From positions 1 through 35,716 of the forward strand of contig RDXH01000056.1 of assembly GCA_004292745.1 (NCBI GenBank): 35,716 bases of DNA, read 5' to 3'. Positions 9,901 through 18,555 of the stretch are shown piece after piece (position 1 is the stretch's first letter; each line of letters opens with the position of its first letter). Origin of the DNA: Oscillatoriales cyanobacterium. GTDB taxonomy: Bacteria; Cyanobacteriota; Cyanobacteriia; Cyanobacteriales; Microcoleaceae. The notes beneath the pieces were generated by a model. That model saw only the letters and a program-made list of their open reading frames with translations. It made no database searches and was not told the origin of the DNA. The translations under genes were made by a program, and so were the position numbers.

Positions 9901-10373
9901 ATGACAGACAAACAGCAGCAACCAACAGAGGAAATCAAGCCCCCAGCAAATTCGGTTTGTGAGGCGTTTCAGATGCAGCTAAAAACGGCTATCTCTGCTG
10001 CGGAAACGGCGGCGATCGCACTTAACGCGATCGGTGTAGCAGCAACGGAAATTGGCACGGCTGCCGCCGCCAGTGCGGGGGAAGCAGCCGAGGCAACTTT
10101 CAAACAAGCCCAGGAATATTTCGACACAGCCACCCGCGAGACAGGAAAAGTTTTGGAAGCAGTGGGCGACAACCCTCTGCTGCGAGAATTCCTGAAGTTT
10201 TGGCTATTTTTGGCCTGTCGGTGGGTAGTTCCGAAGTGCTGAAAGTGCTTTTTGGTGGGCTGCGAAATGTGCCACTGGCAGGAATGGCGATCGGCGCGAG
10301 TACCAATGCTGTGATGTTTTATACGGTGGGGTACGCTGCTTGTAGGTTTTACGAGTCTAAGGGAGTTGTTTGA
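9901..10373 (+). pseudogene. EcsC-like protein gene with internal deletion and frameshift
   Basis: The ATG frame from 9901 encodes an Ala-rich helical start (TAAIALNAIGVAATEIGTAA) through GDNPLLREFLK, then runs out of frame to a stop at 10242. From about 10198 another frame continues VLAIFGLSVGSSEVLKVLFG, RNVPLAGMAIGASTNAVMFY and TVGYAACRFYESKGVV, ending at 10373. That tail is the well-conserved end of cyanobacterial EcsC-like membrane proteins. In intact relatives as I remember them, about 80-100 residues separate NPLLR from the IFGL motif, so the simplest reading is an out-of-frame internal deletion at 10190-10205. The product is probably dead, unless a short 113-aa protein is made. Confidence 0.65.
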
Positions 10374-10806
10374 CTTTTGACAGGGCGATCGCCCAGGATG
10401 TCAAGTTATTTTAGATTTATTTAAACTTTCTTAATCCCCATTGATTGTGAGAAAAAATTGTCTCCTTTTCTCTAGCAATAAATCACACTCAAAAATTGGT
10501 ATTTTCGGAAGTTCCCAACGATGTTAGAATAGGTAATGTCATCGAAAAAATGTTATTAACTGCCGCGTGAGCCAGAGGGTGTTTGCCGATGCGGCTCGAC
10601 CAGATAGGCAAGCTATCAAGATATGTGGCTAGAATTACCTGTAGCATCCAGCTAAATTCGATCGCCCTGAGAAAATCCCAAACTATTCTGCCAAAATATA
10701 ACATTTTTTTCCTGGCAGGAACTTTCTTGCCACCAATTTATTCAAAAAGATTGAGCCTCCCAGCCCTGTGTCATTTTTATCTAAACACAAGCAATCACCG
10801 ACGACC
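10374..10806. other. Intergenic region upstream of the DUF4168 gene
   Basis: No convincing gene; the open frames on either strand (for example 10489-10704) show no family. It should contain the promoter of the DUF4168 gene, but I see no clear -35/-10 pair or terminator. Confidence 0.35.
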
Positions 10807-11304
10807 ATGAACACTTCACTTAACACCCCTAAATTGCATCTCAATCGAATGCTGAGGCAATCCCTGCTAGCAAGCATCATCTCCGCAGCAGCCTTGGCTA
10901 GCGGATGGGTTCCCGGTTTGTACGGCAATTCGCCCAGCCTCGTTTTTGGCTCTACCGCCCAAGCTCAAGAGATTAGCAGAGAGGAGATTACTAGCTACGC
11001 TCGTGCTGTCTTAGCAATGGAACCTAGACGCGAGAAAGCTTATAGAGAAATAAAAGGAATGGCACCAGGTGGAGCGGTTCCAAGAGTATTGTGCAACGAA
11101 GCTCAGGGAATCAATAGGCTGTCTGGAAACATTCGTGGCGTGGCAGTAAATTACTGCGACCAAGCTAAAAAAATTATAGAAAATAGTGGTTTGACAGTTG
11201 CTCGCTTCAACCAGCTTACTTTGCTCCAGCAAGCTAATCCGGCTGTCAAAGCACAAATTCAAGCCGAGTTGGTACGGCTGCAACAACAAACTGCTAATCC
11301 ATAG
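10807..11304 (+). CDS. Secreted DUF4168 domain-containing protein
   Basis: 165 aa from ATG 10807; an in-frame ATG at 10768 would add 13 residues, but the signal peptide works better from 10807. An N-terminal basic stretch (KLHLNRMLRQ) is followed by a hydrophobic core (SLLASIISAAALASGWVPGL) and a likely cleavage site around AQAQE (~48-52). The mature part is helical: EISREEITSYARAVLAMEPR at its start, two Cys (in VLCNEAQ and NYCDQAK), and FNQLTLLQQANPAVKAQIQA near the end. This is the DUF4168 pattern of small cyanobacterial periplasmic proteins of unknown role. The two Cys could form a disulfide. Confidence 0.82.
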   Translation: MNTSLNTPKLHLNRMLRQSLLASIISAAALASGWVPGLYGNSPSLVFGSTAQAQEISREEITSYARAVLAMEPRREKAYREIKGMAPGGAVPRVLCNEAQGINRLSGNIRGVAVNYCDQAKKIIENSGLTVARFNQLTLLQQANPAVKAQIQAELVRLQQQTANP

Positions 11305-11310
11305 TTATTC

Positions 11311-11443
11311 GTGATTGGTGATTGGTGATTGGTGATTGGTTATGGGTGATTGGTTGGTGCCAATAGCTAATCACCAATTCCCAATTCCCGATTCCCGATT
11401 CCCGATTCCCGATTCCCGATTCCCGATTCCCGATTCCCGATTC
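11311..11443. repeat. Two opposed heptanucleotide repeat tracts
   Basis: From 11311, about five copies of GTGATTG units run to ~11355. After a short spacer, about nine copies of CCCGATT/CCCAATT run to 11443. The flanks of the two tracts are partly complementary (TTGGTGATT against AATCACCAA), so the whole can fold back. It sits between the DUF4168 stop and ureE. Confidence 0.85.
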
Positions 11444-11520
11444 ACAGGAAAACCCCCATAAATAAGATATTCCTCAAAAATAGGTGCGACATCAAATCCT
11501 GTCAGGGATAAAATATAAAT

Positions 11521-11958
11521 ATGCTAATTTTTACAAAACATTTGCCTGGAAATCCTGATGCTGTAGTCAGCTTTGTTTTACCCCTGACTGCGGACGATCG
11601 CACTCGCAGTCGTCACCGATTTGAAACGGATGCCGGAGAAGTGGTAAACTTGCGTTTGCCCAGAGGTACTGTACTGCGCGATGGGGATTTATTGCAGTCG
11701 GAAGACGGTAATTGTTTAGTGCGAGTCACAGCCAAACCAGAAGCAGTGCTTGCAGTACGTGCTGGAAATCGGCTACTACTGATGCGGGCGGCCTATCATT
11801 TAGGAAACCGCCACGTAGCTTTAGAAGTGGCTGATAATTATTTAAAGTTTTCTCCCGATTCAGTCTTGCAGGGAATGCTGGAAAAAATGGGTTTGGAAGT
11901 AACAGCAGAAATTGTACCATTTCACCCAGAAGTGGGAGCTTATGGCCATAGCCATTAA
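11521..11958 (+). CDS. ureE: Urease accessory protein UreE (nickel chaperone)
   Basis: 145 aa. Typical UreE: an N-terminal beta-rich peptide-binding domain ([20 protein letters not shown], then [16 protein letters not shown]) and a C-terminal ferredoxin-like metal-binding domain ([23 protein letters not shown]). The C-terminal tail ([12 protein letters not shown]) supplies a few His residues, much shorter than the poly-His tail of Klebsiella UreE. It delivers Ni2+ to the urease activation complex in the cytoplasm. First of three genes in the order ureE-ureF-ureG on one strand, 63 bases before ureF. Urease structural genes and ureD are not in the window. Confidence 0.95.
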   Translation: MLIFTKHLPGNPDAVVSFVLPLTADDRTRSRHRFETDAGEVVNLRLPRGTVLRDGDLLQSEDGNCLVRVTAKPEAVLAVRAGNRLLLMRAAYHLGNRHVALEVADNYLKFSPDSVLQGMLEKMGLEVTAEIVPFHPEVGAYGHSH

Positions 11959-12021
11959 GATTTGAGATTTGAGATTTACGAAAGAAGCGAACAGAGAACA
12001 ATCAAGAGTTAACAATCAACA

Positions 12022-12711
12022 GTGAACAGTCAACTTTTATGTTTATTGCAGCTAGCTTTTGCACCTGTGGGAGCTTATAGTTATTCTGAAGGGCTCGAAA
12101 TTTTAGTAGAAACAGGTGAGATCGATAGCGAAGTTAGCTTGAGAAATTGGTTGCAAGACTCCCTGCAATTCGGGGCGATTCGAGTAGAAGCTGCGCTGGC
12201 GGTACGGGGTTTGAGGGCGGCTAATAAAGGGGATTTAACAGGTTTAAGTTACTGGAATGGGTGGGCGACGGCGACTAAGGAAACTGAAGAATTGCGATCG
12301 CAAAGTTGGCAAATGGGACGGACTTTGATGCGGTTATTGCTGGATTTGCGATCGCCCACACCGGATGGATTAACGAAAATAGTACCAGAATTCGTCGCAT
12401 CGGAGGGTAATCAGTGCAATTTTGCGATCGCCTTTAGCATTGCTTGCGCTTGCTGGCAAATAGAAGAAGAAGCAGCCGTGTTAGGATATTTGTACAGTTG
12501 GGCGACAAATTTGGCGAGTGCGGGCGTCAAATTGATTCCCCTTGGTCAAACAGCCGGTCAACAATTATTGTTAGATTTGCACTCGCAAATTAGCTTTACT
12601 GCCCAAGAAGTTTTAAAATTAGAAGATGACGACCTTGGTAGTTGTAGTTGGGGATTGGCCCTAGCTAGTATGGCCCACGAAACTCAATATACTCGATTAT
12701 TTCGCAGTTAA
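12022..12711 (+). CDS. ureF: Urease accessory protein UreF
   Basis: 229 aa from a GTG at 12022 (MNSQLLCLLQLAFAPVGAYS). The all-helical UreF pattern is clear: LAFAPVGAYSYSEGLEILVE, FGAIRVEAALAVRGLRAA, TKETEELRSQSWQMGRTLMR, NLASAGVKLIPLGQTAGQQL. UreF bridges UreD-bound apo-urease and the GTPase UreG and acts as a GTPase-activating/coupling factor. The start codon sits in repeat-like sequence (AACAGTGAACAGTCAAC) with no obvious ribosome-binding site, so translation may depend on coupling with ureE. Ends 30 bases before ureG. Confidence 0.94.
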   Translation: MNSQLLCLLQLAFAPVGAYSYSEGLEILVETGEIDSEVSLRNWLQDSLQFGAIRVEAALAVRGLRAANKGDLTGLSYWNGWATATKETEELRSQSWQMGRTLMRLLLDLRSPTPDGLTKIVPEFVASEGNQCNFAIAFSIACACWQIEEEAAVLGYLYSWATNLASAGVKLIPLGQTAGQQLLLDLHSQISFTAQEVLKLEDDDLGSCSWGLALASMAHETQYTRLFRS

Positions 12712-12741
12712 AAATCAGACAATCTCAAATTTCAAATCCCT

Positions 12742-13338
12742 ATGAGTGCTTTTCGTGTTGGAATTGCGGGCCCTGTTGGTTCGGGAAAAACAGCTTTACT
12801 TGATGCTTTGTGCAAATCCCTCCGTCAGCACTACAAGATGGCTGTGGTGACTAATGATATCTATACTCAGGAAGATGCACAGTTTTTGGTGCGGAGTCAA
12901 GCTTTGGATAGCGATCGAATTTTGGGCGTAGAAACCGGAGGCTGTCCCCACACGGCTATTCGGGAAGATGCTTCGATCAATTTAGTGGCTATTGAACAAT
13001 TGGAATACAAATTCACTGACTTAGATTTAATCTTTGTCGAAAGTGGGGGCGATAACTTAGCGGCAACTTTTAGCCCTGAGTTAGTAGATTTGACAATTTA
13101 CGTAATCGATGTGGCTGCGGGAGACAAAATTCCCCGCAAAGGAGGACCAGGAATTACTAAATCCGATTTGCTGGTAATTAATAAAACAGACCTCGCACCC
13201 TATGTGGGAGCAGATTTAGGAGTGATGGAACGGGATACTAAAAAAATGCGTGGGGAAAAACCTTTTGTTTTTACTAATTTGAAAAGCCAGGAAGGATTAG
13301 AATCGGTAGTTAATTTTATCCGCTACCATATAGTCTAG
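12742..13338 (+). CDS. ureG: Urease accessory GTPase UreG
   Basis: 198 aa, normal length. P-loop [14 protein letters not shown], then [15 protein letters not shown], the metal-binding CPH motif in [17 protein letters not shown], switch/Walker [16 protein letters not shown], and the base-recognition motif NKTDLAP. UreG binds GTP and Ni2+ and drives nickel insertion into urease together with UreE/F/D. Last gene of the ureEFG cluster; no clear terminator follows, only repeat-like sequence near 13445-13495. Confidence 0.96.
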   Translation: MSAFRVGIAGPVGSGKTALLDALCKSLRQHYKMAVVTNDIYTQEDAQFLVRSQALDSDRILGVETGGCPHTAIREDASINLVAIEQLEYKFTDLDLIFVESGGDNLAATFSPELVDLTIYVIDVAAGDKIPRKGGPGITKSDLLVINKTDLAPYVGADLGVMERDTKKMRGEKPFVFTNLKSQEGLESVVNFIRYHIV

Positions 13339-13622
13339 AATTCTCTTGAAATTAGATATCTAATTAGTCGAATGGAGCATTTTTAAAGGTAGTTAATTAA
13401 TCTAATATCGTTGACAGTTGCATGGTCATGATTTAACCTTACTAGGACACAGAGAACACAGAGAGATTAGAGAGATTAGAGAGAAATGAATACAGGACGA
13501 TGAAGAGAGGAATTGATATAACTCAGAAGTTGTTGGATTATCTACAGCGGGGAAAAGCGGGTTTACTAAATCATTAGTTTTAGACATGGATAATTTATAC
13601 AACCCGCCCCTAGGATTTAATG

Positions 13623-14513
13623 TTAGTTCATGGGTTTGATTCCTGCCAAATCTAAAATTTGAGGAATTAAATCTTCCCGCTTGACAGCCATCATATGAAC
13701 TCCTTGACAAATTTGTCGCGCTAGCTTAACTTGTTCGGCGGCAATTTTTATGCCTTCCTGTAAGGGTTCTGGAGCTTTTGCCAAACGATCGATCGTCTCT
13801 TGTGGTATATGAACTCCCGGCACATTCTTTTTGATAAATTCAGCATTTTTAGCGGATTTAAACAGAAAAATTCCTGCTAAAACTGGTTTGTTAGAACCCG
13901 CAGCAATGTGGTGCATAAACTTATCTAAAATTTTAAAATCTGTTATTAATTGACTTTGAAAAAACTGGGCTCCTGCTTCTAATTTTTTCTCAAATCGACT
14001 TTGTAAACCTGACCAACTGGGGCATTGCGGATCGACAGCGGCACCGGCAAATAAATCAGTAACTCCATCTGTTAAAGGTTTGTCATTCCAGTCTTTGCCG
14101 CTGTTCATTTTTTGAATAGCTTGCAGCAGTCGCACTGCTTCAAAATCAAATACACTTTTGGCTTTTGGATGGTCTCCGGCTTTGACGGGATCGCCCGTTA
14201 GTGCTAATATATTGCGAATACCTAAAGCCTGTGCTCCCATCAAATCTGCTTGCAAACCAATTTGATTGCGATCGCGACAAGCAACTTGACAAATCGGCTC
14301 AATGCCGTGCTGCAATAAAATTACGGACACTGCTAGGGGACACATTCGTAGCACTGCACGACTGCCATCGGTGATATTAATTGCGTGAACGCGGTTTTTG
14401 AGCATTTCAGCCATTGCCAGGGTGTGAGTCATATCACCGCCTTTGGGGGGGGCAACTTCGGCGGTAATTATAAATTCTCCGGGGGTGGTGCAAGCAGTGC
14501 GAAAACGATTCAT
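13623..14513 (-). CDS. metF: Methylenetetrahydrofolate reductase family protein
   Basis: 296 aa from ATG 14513 (MNRFRTACTTPGEFIITAEV). A longer frame to 14624 only translates the heptamer repeats (NQQPTANCQLPTANC), so I reject that start. The MetF-type TIM barrel is visible: AEVAPPKGGDM, HAINITDGSRAVLRMCPLA, ILALTGDPVKAGDHP, DLFAGAAVDPQCPS, KKLEAGAQFFQSQLITD, KPVLAGIFLFKSAKNAEFI. It reduces 5,10-methylene-THF to 5-methyl-THF for methionine synthesis. It lies downstream of trpS on the same strand with about 150 bases of repeats between, so it may have its own promoter. Confidence 0.85.
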   Translation of the reverse strand: MNRFRTACTTPGEFIITAEVAPPKGGDMTHTLAMAEMLKNRVHAINITDGSRAVLRMCPLAVSVILLQHGIEPICQVACRDRNQIGLQADLMGAQALGIRNILALTGDPVKAGDHPKAKSVFDFEAVRLLQAIQKMNSGKDWNDKPLTDGVTDLFAGAAVDPQCPSWSGLQSRFEKKLEAGAQFFQSQLITDFKILDKFMHHIAAGSNKPVLAGIFLFKSAKNAEFIKKNVPGVHIPQETIDRLAKAPEPLQEGIKIAAEQVKLARQICQGVHMMAVKREDLIPQILDLAGIKPMN

Positions 14514-14519
14514 TATTTG

Positions 14520-14668
14520 TTGACAGTTGACGGTTGACAGTTGACAGTTGGCAGTTGGCAGTTGGCAGTTGGCAGTTGGTTGTTGATTATTTGTTATTTT
14601 CAACAACCAACAACTAATAACCAATAACCAATAACCAATAACTAATGACTAATGACTAATGACTAACA
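14520..14668. repeat. Heptanucleotide repeat tracts with perfect hairpin between trpS and metF
   Basis: Tandem TTGACAG then TTGGCAG units (14521-14580), followed by TAACCAA and TGACTAA units (14608-14665). At the centre, 14576-14586 (TTGGTTGTTGA) and 14600-14610 (TCAACAACCAA) form a perfect 11-base-pair stem around a 13-base loop. The two arms are made of different heptamers that complement each other near the axis. Confidence 0.85.
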
Positions 14669-14669
14669 A

Positions 14670-15680
14670 CTAATTTGGTAAAGAATAACCGAAAGCTTTT
14701 TTAACCTTAGTTATAGTTTGGTTGGCAATTGTTTCAGCTTGTTCCTTTCCTTGACGTAATACTGACTCCAAGTATCCCCGATCGCCCATAATTTCTGCAT
14801 ATTTATCCTGAATCGGTTTCAGGGCATTGATTGTCGTCTCTGTCAACAGGGGTTTAAAGTCTCCCCAACCCATATTTTCACATTCCGCTGCGACTTCTTC
14901 CTTGGATTTGCCGGAAAGCAGCAGGTACAGGGTGAGTAGGTTTCTGGCTTCGGGGCGATCGCGATCGTCGAAAGTCAAGCCACGCACCGCATCAGTTTTG
15001 CAGCGTTTGATTTTTTTGGCGATCGTATCTGGTGAATCTAACATATTAATTCGACTCTGTTCGGAAGGGTCAGATTTGGACATCTTGCGAGTGCCATCTG
15101 TCAAACTCATCACCCTTGCACCGTCTGTCAAAATCAACGGTTCTGGAAGTTTTAGAACTGGGTTTTCTGGTGTACCAAATTGGTGATTTAATCTGACTAC
15201 TATATCACGTGTCAGTTCCAAATGTTGTTTTTGGTCTTCTCCCACTGGCACTTTATCGGCATCATAAAGTAGGATATCTGCTGCCATTAATACGGGATAA
15301 TTTAGTAATCCGGCATTGACATTTTCGCCTTGTTTAACTGCTTTTTCTTTAAACTGAATCATATCTTCAAGCCAGTTAATCGGCGTAATACAGTTGAGCA
15401 ACCATGCTAGTTCTGTATGCGCCGAGACGTGGGATTGCACAAAAATAGTCGAATGTTCGACATCGATGCCGCAAGCTAAATAAAGGGCGGCGATGGTGTA
15501 AGTGTCTGAGGCTAGAGTTGCTGGATTGTGCGGTGCGGTAATTGCGTGCAAATCAACTACGCAAAAGTAGTTTTCGTATTGATTTTGACCTTCTACCCAG
15601 TTGCGAATGGCACCGAGATAATTGCCTAGGTGCATATTGCCTGTTGGCTGCACTCCTGAAAGAACGCGCTGTTTGACCAT
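14670..15680 (-). CDS. trpS: Tryptophanyl-tRNA synthetase
   Basis: 336 aa, normal for bacterial TrpRS. Class I signatures are present: PTGNMHLGNYLGAIRNW (HIGH-type motif) near the N-terminus and RKMSKSDPSEQSRINM (KMSKS) near residue 195. Also typical: NYFCVVDLHAITAPHNP, LLNYPVLMAADILLYDADKV and VGEDQKQHLELTRDIV. It charges tRNA-Trp in the cytoplasm. Encoded upstream of metF on the same strand. Its stop lies at the edge of the heptamer tract. Confidence 0.97.
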   Translation of the reverse strand: MVKQRVLSGVQPTGNMHLGNYLGAIRNWVEGQNQYENYFCVVDLHAITAPHNPATLASDTYTIAALYLACGIDVEHSTIFVQSHVSAHTELAWLLNCITPINWLEDMIQFKEKAVKQGENVNAGLLNYPVLMAADILLYDADKVPVGEDQKQHLELTRDIVVRLNHQFGTPENPVLKLPEPLILTDGARVMSLTDGTRKMSKSDPSEQSRINMLDSPDTIAKKIKRCKTDAVRGLTFDDRDRPEARNLLTLYLLLSGKSKEEVAAECENMGWGDFKPLLTETTINALKPIQDKYAEIMGDRGYLESVLRQGKEQAETIANQTITKVKKAFGYSLPN

Positions 15681-15746
15681 GAGGAGAGAAGAGAATTTAA
15701 GTCACATTCCTATATTGACACGTTATCTCGATCTAAGTCAAATATA

Positions 15747-15798
15747 ACTCGGCGGTTGAAACCGCGTCTTGTCAAACGAAGTCCGCCTGCGCGGACTC
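15747..15798. repeat. Dispersed repeat with GGCGGTTGAAACCGCGTCT core
   Basis: ACTCGGCGGTTGAAACCGCG at 15747-15766, then a hairpin AGTCCGCCTGCGCGGACT at 15780-15797. The same core recurs at 23807-23920, also next to a gene end, so it is a dispersed intergenic repeat family. Confidence 0.75.
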
Positions 15799-15884
15799 AA
15801 GAATTAACGGGTATTTAAGGCGGATTATTTTTATAAATAGGTTTAAATCCCAGTCTGAAAAACATCCCTGTCAACTGTCAATTG

Positions 15885-17318
15885 TCAATTGTTTTTCGGT
15901 TTGGTGCGCCACCAAGTGATGCTGGCTGCTCCAAGTGCGATCGCAAAACTCAAGGCAAAGGAAAATAGAAAGGGATGCCACTGCATTAACACTGGGATTT
16001 GATGGTTTTGGACTGTCTCGAATACTTTGTCTGTGCCGCTTGATGCTGCGATGCCGCCGGCTGCTAAACCGACGCCGATCGCCTGTACTGTGCTCTCTAG
16101 GCGATCGTCCCGATTTTTCTCTCCTAGTTCGCTCTTGCGGAGTGCGAGTTGGTTGGTGCGATCGCTCCTGGCTTGTTCTATTTCTACTATGCCGCGAATT
16201 GAGGCGATCGCCTGGTCGATTAAGTTTGTGCCGTGGCGGAAATATCCTAAGTCGCCTGCTATTTGCGATCGCATATAAGGAGCCGTTTTTCTACTGAAGT
16301 TATTTAATATTGATAGTTCTTCCTTATCGCTTTCTACTTTAGCATAGATTTGAGCGAATTTCTCATCATAATTGTTAAGATTTATCGCAATTGTATTGTC
16401 ATAATCTTCTAATTTTGTCAGCCCTTGAGTGTAAGTCAGTGCTGTTTTCAGTAGCTTTTTCAACTCATCCTTAAATTCCTGTAAATTTTCGGTAGTTAAG
16501 TCACTATCTAGTTCATCTATTCGCTGCTGCAAGCAATTAACATTATCCTCCACTTGTCTGTAAAAATCAAACATTATGCGGTGAATTTGCCTGCTGTTGT
16601 GAAAGGCTTTAATGATTTTATTCCGGTAGTAAAACAAGTCTACTATTTCCTGCTGGTAAATACCAAGCTTATCTTCAGATGCTTCGCTGTCGGGGAACCA
16701 GACAAGCAAGTGCCGATAATTAAAAGTTTGCTTGATTAAACCGTATTCAAAAATCGGACTTCCAAATAACACGTCGGCGCGATTGAAAGCAGGGCGATAT
16801 TTTTCGGGAAGTAAAGCGTTACGGCATTTGTCAGCTAGAGATTGCAAGTTTTCGTGACTTGGTGATTCTGATTGCGGGGGTAATTTAGCGGTAATTAGAA
16901 TTGTTTCACCTAGAAACTCTTCCCCGGTAACGATTCCCAATAAATTTTCGGGGTTAAATGTACTCAACCATTGCGGGGAAACTTCCTCTGCACAAGTATC
17001 GGGGAAACCGACATTCAACCACAGCGCATAACTGTCTCCAATTTTGAGAGGGATAGCAAAACCGCTGGCTTCTAATTCGCTGTGATTGTAGCTGACTTTT
17101 GTTTCAAAATCTAAGCTAATATCTGGCAACAAATCAACCCGAAAATTAGATAATTCTTCGGAAAAATTGAGTTTCGGTTTGAGTTTTTCAGAGGTAAAGC
17201 TTTCTAAAAAATCATCGCCCCAATTCCAGAGGGGATTATCTCTACCGCTGATCTCGCCGATTAGGTGGAAGGCAAAAACGTAGACATTAGGTTTTAAAAC
17301 TTTTTCAATTTCACTCAT
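15885..17318 (-). CDS. Unknown membrane protein with CorA-like architecture
   Basis: 477 aa. I recognise no named family. Residues 1-~170 are a mixed alpha/beta soluble domain (VYVFAFHLIGEISGRDNPLW, YALWLNVGFPDTC). Residues ~215-400 are long helices with coiled-coil character (DLFYYRNKIIKAFHNSRQIH, QQRIDELDSDLTTENLQEF, IVEIEQARSDRTNQLALRK). The last ~70 residues hold two hydrophobic segments (VQAIGVGLAAGGIAASSG and FLFSFALSFAIALGAASITW) joined by ~20 residues and followed by a basic tail RTKPKNN. Soluble domain, long helix, two C-terminal membrane helices and a basic end is the layout of CorA-type channels, but the GMN motif is absent. Its start overlaps the stop of the 113-aa gene (TAATG), so the two are translationally coupled. 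Confidence 0.85.
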   Translation of the reverse strand: MSEIEKVLKPNVYVFAFHLIGEISGRDNPLWNWGDDFLESFTSEKLKPKLNFSEELSNFRVDLLPDISLDFETKVSYNHSELEASGFAIPLKIGDSYALWLNVGFPDTCAEEVSPQWLSTFNPENLLGIVTGEEFLGETILITAKLPPQSESPSHENLQSLADKCRNALLPEKYRPAFNRADVLFGSPIFEYGLIKQTFNYRHLLVWFPDSEASEDKLGIYQQEIVDLFYYRNKIIKAFHNSRQIHRIMFDFYRQVEDNVNCLQQRIDELDSDLTTENLQEFKDELKKLLKTALTYTQGLTKLEDYDNTIAINLNNYDEKFAQIYAKVESDKEELSILNNFSRKTAPYMRSQIAGDLGYFRHGTNLIDQAIASIRGIVEIEQARSDRTNQLALRKSELGEKNRDDRLESTVQAIGVGLAAGGIAASSGTDKVFETVQNHQIPVLMQWHPFLFSFALSFAIALGAASITWWRTKPKNN

Positions 17319-17659
17319 TAATTTTTAGGAGTATCAGATATTCGCTTTTCTAAAGATTGTATCAGCAGTGGAAATCGGCGGGGAAATTGATTTTCTGAAA
17401 TGTTTTCGTCTCTTTGCGGTTGGCTGGCTTTAGGGATAGCTTTGCCCCTGGTGGCGGCAGCTTTCACTGCTTCTGTGATTTCGCGATAGTTGCAACACCA
17501 ATCACTCAGAATATCCGAGATTGCTTGATTTGATTTATTGTCCGCAGCCACGATTATTTCTTCAAGGGTCTTTAAGGCTGCTGTGGCTGGTTCGGAAAAC
17601 AAATTGGGACTGGTTTTCAAGACTTCTAGAAACGAGTTAATCATTATTTCTGGGTTCAT
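17318..17659 (-). CDS. Small helical protein, possible adaptor
   Basis: 113 aa. No family recognised. Residues 1-~70 are predicted helices (IMINSFLEVLKTSPNLFSEP, ALKTLEEIIVAADNKSNQAI) with two adjacent Cys in SDWCCNYREI. The rest is polar, probably disordered, ending FPRRFPLLIQSLEKRISDTP. Size and helical character recall small effector-associated or adaptor domains found beside CHAT and STAND genes in cyanobacteria, but I see no diagnostic motif. It lies between the TPR-CHAT gene and the membrane protein on the same strand, and its TAA overlaps the next ATG. Confidence 0.7.
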   Translation of the reverse strand: MNPEIMINSFLEVLKTSPNLFSEPATAALKTLEEIIVAADNKSNQAISDILSDWCCNYREITEAVKAAATRGKAIPKASQPQRDENISENQFPRRFPLLIQSLEKRISDTPKN

Positions 17660-18003
17660 GGTTTGATTTACCTCTTGTAGTTTAGGATTGTGTCATTTTA
17701 CCATATTCACCAAGGACACGGCACTGCCATTCCGCTACAAATATCAATGGTAGGGAAACGGCATTGCCCATTAGTGTCAACTTAAGCCTGAAAGCCCTGA
17801 TAAATCTGGTTTTTACCTCAGTCTAGATCCCCCTCGCATCCCCCTTAAGAAGGGGGACGAAAGATCGGACTCCTGTCCCCCCCTTCGATCGGGGGGTTAG
17901 GGGGGATCTGGCCTTAATCGTCAAACAGTAGTTTCTGAAAGGGTTTGGCGTTAAGTTGATACCTATGGGCATTGCCTTATCTGATTGCGGTGTGACGACG
18001 CAT
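17660..18003. other. Spacer between TPR-CHAT gene and the 113-aa gene
   Basis: 344 bases with no gene. A G/C-palindromic repeat occupies 17826-17909. The three genes around it share a strand, so the repeat may lie in a transcribed spacer and could act as a processing or termination signal. Confidence 0.45.
17826..17909. repeat. G/C-palindromic repeat (CCCCCTTAAGAAGGGGG type)
   Basis: GATCCCCCTCGCATCCCCCT starts the unit, with hairpin CCCCCTTAAGAAGGGGG at 17840-17856 and a second run CCCCCTTCGATCGGGGGG at 17879-17896, closed by TTAGGGGGGATC. Related units are at 18513-18635, 30063-30137 and 34757-34841. Confidence 0.8.
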
Positions 18004-18555
18004 CTATTGACCAACCGCACAAAATGCAGCCCAGAAATGGGGAGATTGGTAAGGTGTGTTTTCTGGTTCTTCACCCCATGCAATATAATCTTGCATTCCG
18101 TCTTTCCTTTTATCTAAAATCAATTTAGAACCTGCAACCCAAGCTACCAAATCTTGCACCGTTGCATCCCTCAGCCACAACTGAGACTCGCGCAAAGCAA
18201 CAGCCACAGGCGGGCGAGTTTCCGACAGGAAAAGCTCATAAAATTTAATAATCAAAATCGCCGTAGATACGTCATTGACAGCCCACAAAGTGCTGAGTAT
18301 ACTCGTCGCCCCGGCATAGAAAAAACCGCTAGTCAATCCGATATATTCATCTGTGGTATTCCTGGCATCAGTTAACCCAGTTTCGCAGGCAGAAAGGACT
18401 ACTAAACGGCATTTGCTTAACTGCAAATCGAAGATTTCTGTCAGAGTCAGGCATTCTGTGATGTCGAAGGTTTCGCCTCGGCGGGAACGAATATAACGCT
18501 TTTCCTCGGAGGGAACCCCCCCCAGCCCCCCCCTTGCTAAGGGGGGGAGTTTCAT
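18004..18555 (-). pseudogene. C-terminal part of split TPR-CHAT gene (catalytic Cys half)
   Basis: Out-of-frame continuation of the TPR-CHAT gene that starts at 21490. From the end of the repeat insertion it reads RSRRGETFDITECLTLTEIF and LQLSKCRLVVLSACETGLTD, where the Cys of SACETG is the expected CHAT nucleophile. It continues TSGFFYAGATSILSTLWAVN, ATVQDLVAWVAGS and ends SPHFWAAFCAVGQ, the normal end of CHAT domains. The apparent ATG at 18555 lies inside the G/C palindromic repeat (MKLPPLARGGLGGVP) and is not a natural start. Without frame restoration this piece is probably not made. One base removed or added in the C/G runs at 18515-18552 would rejoin it to the upstream reading frame. Confidence 0.8.

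Noticed and set aside
11311-11443. Heptamer tracts as CRISPR or iteron origin
   Set aside because: The units are contiguous 7-mers without spacers, and no replication gene or DnaA-box cluster is nearby.
14514-14624. 37-residue N-terminal extension of metF
   Set aside because: It only translates the heptamer repeats (NCQLPTANCQL); the conserved protein begins at 14513.
17826-17909. G/C palindromes as CRISPR repeats
   Set aside because: No regular spacing or unique spacers; units are dispersed and also occur inside genes.
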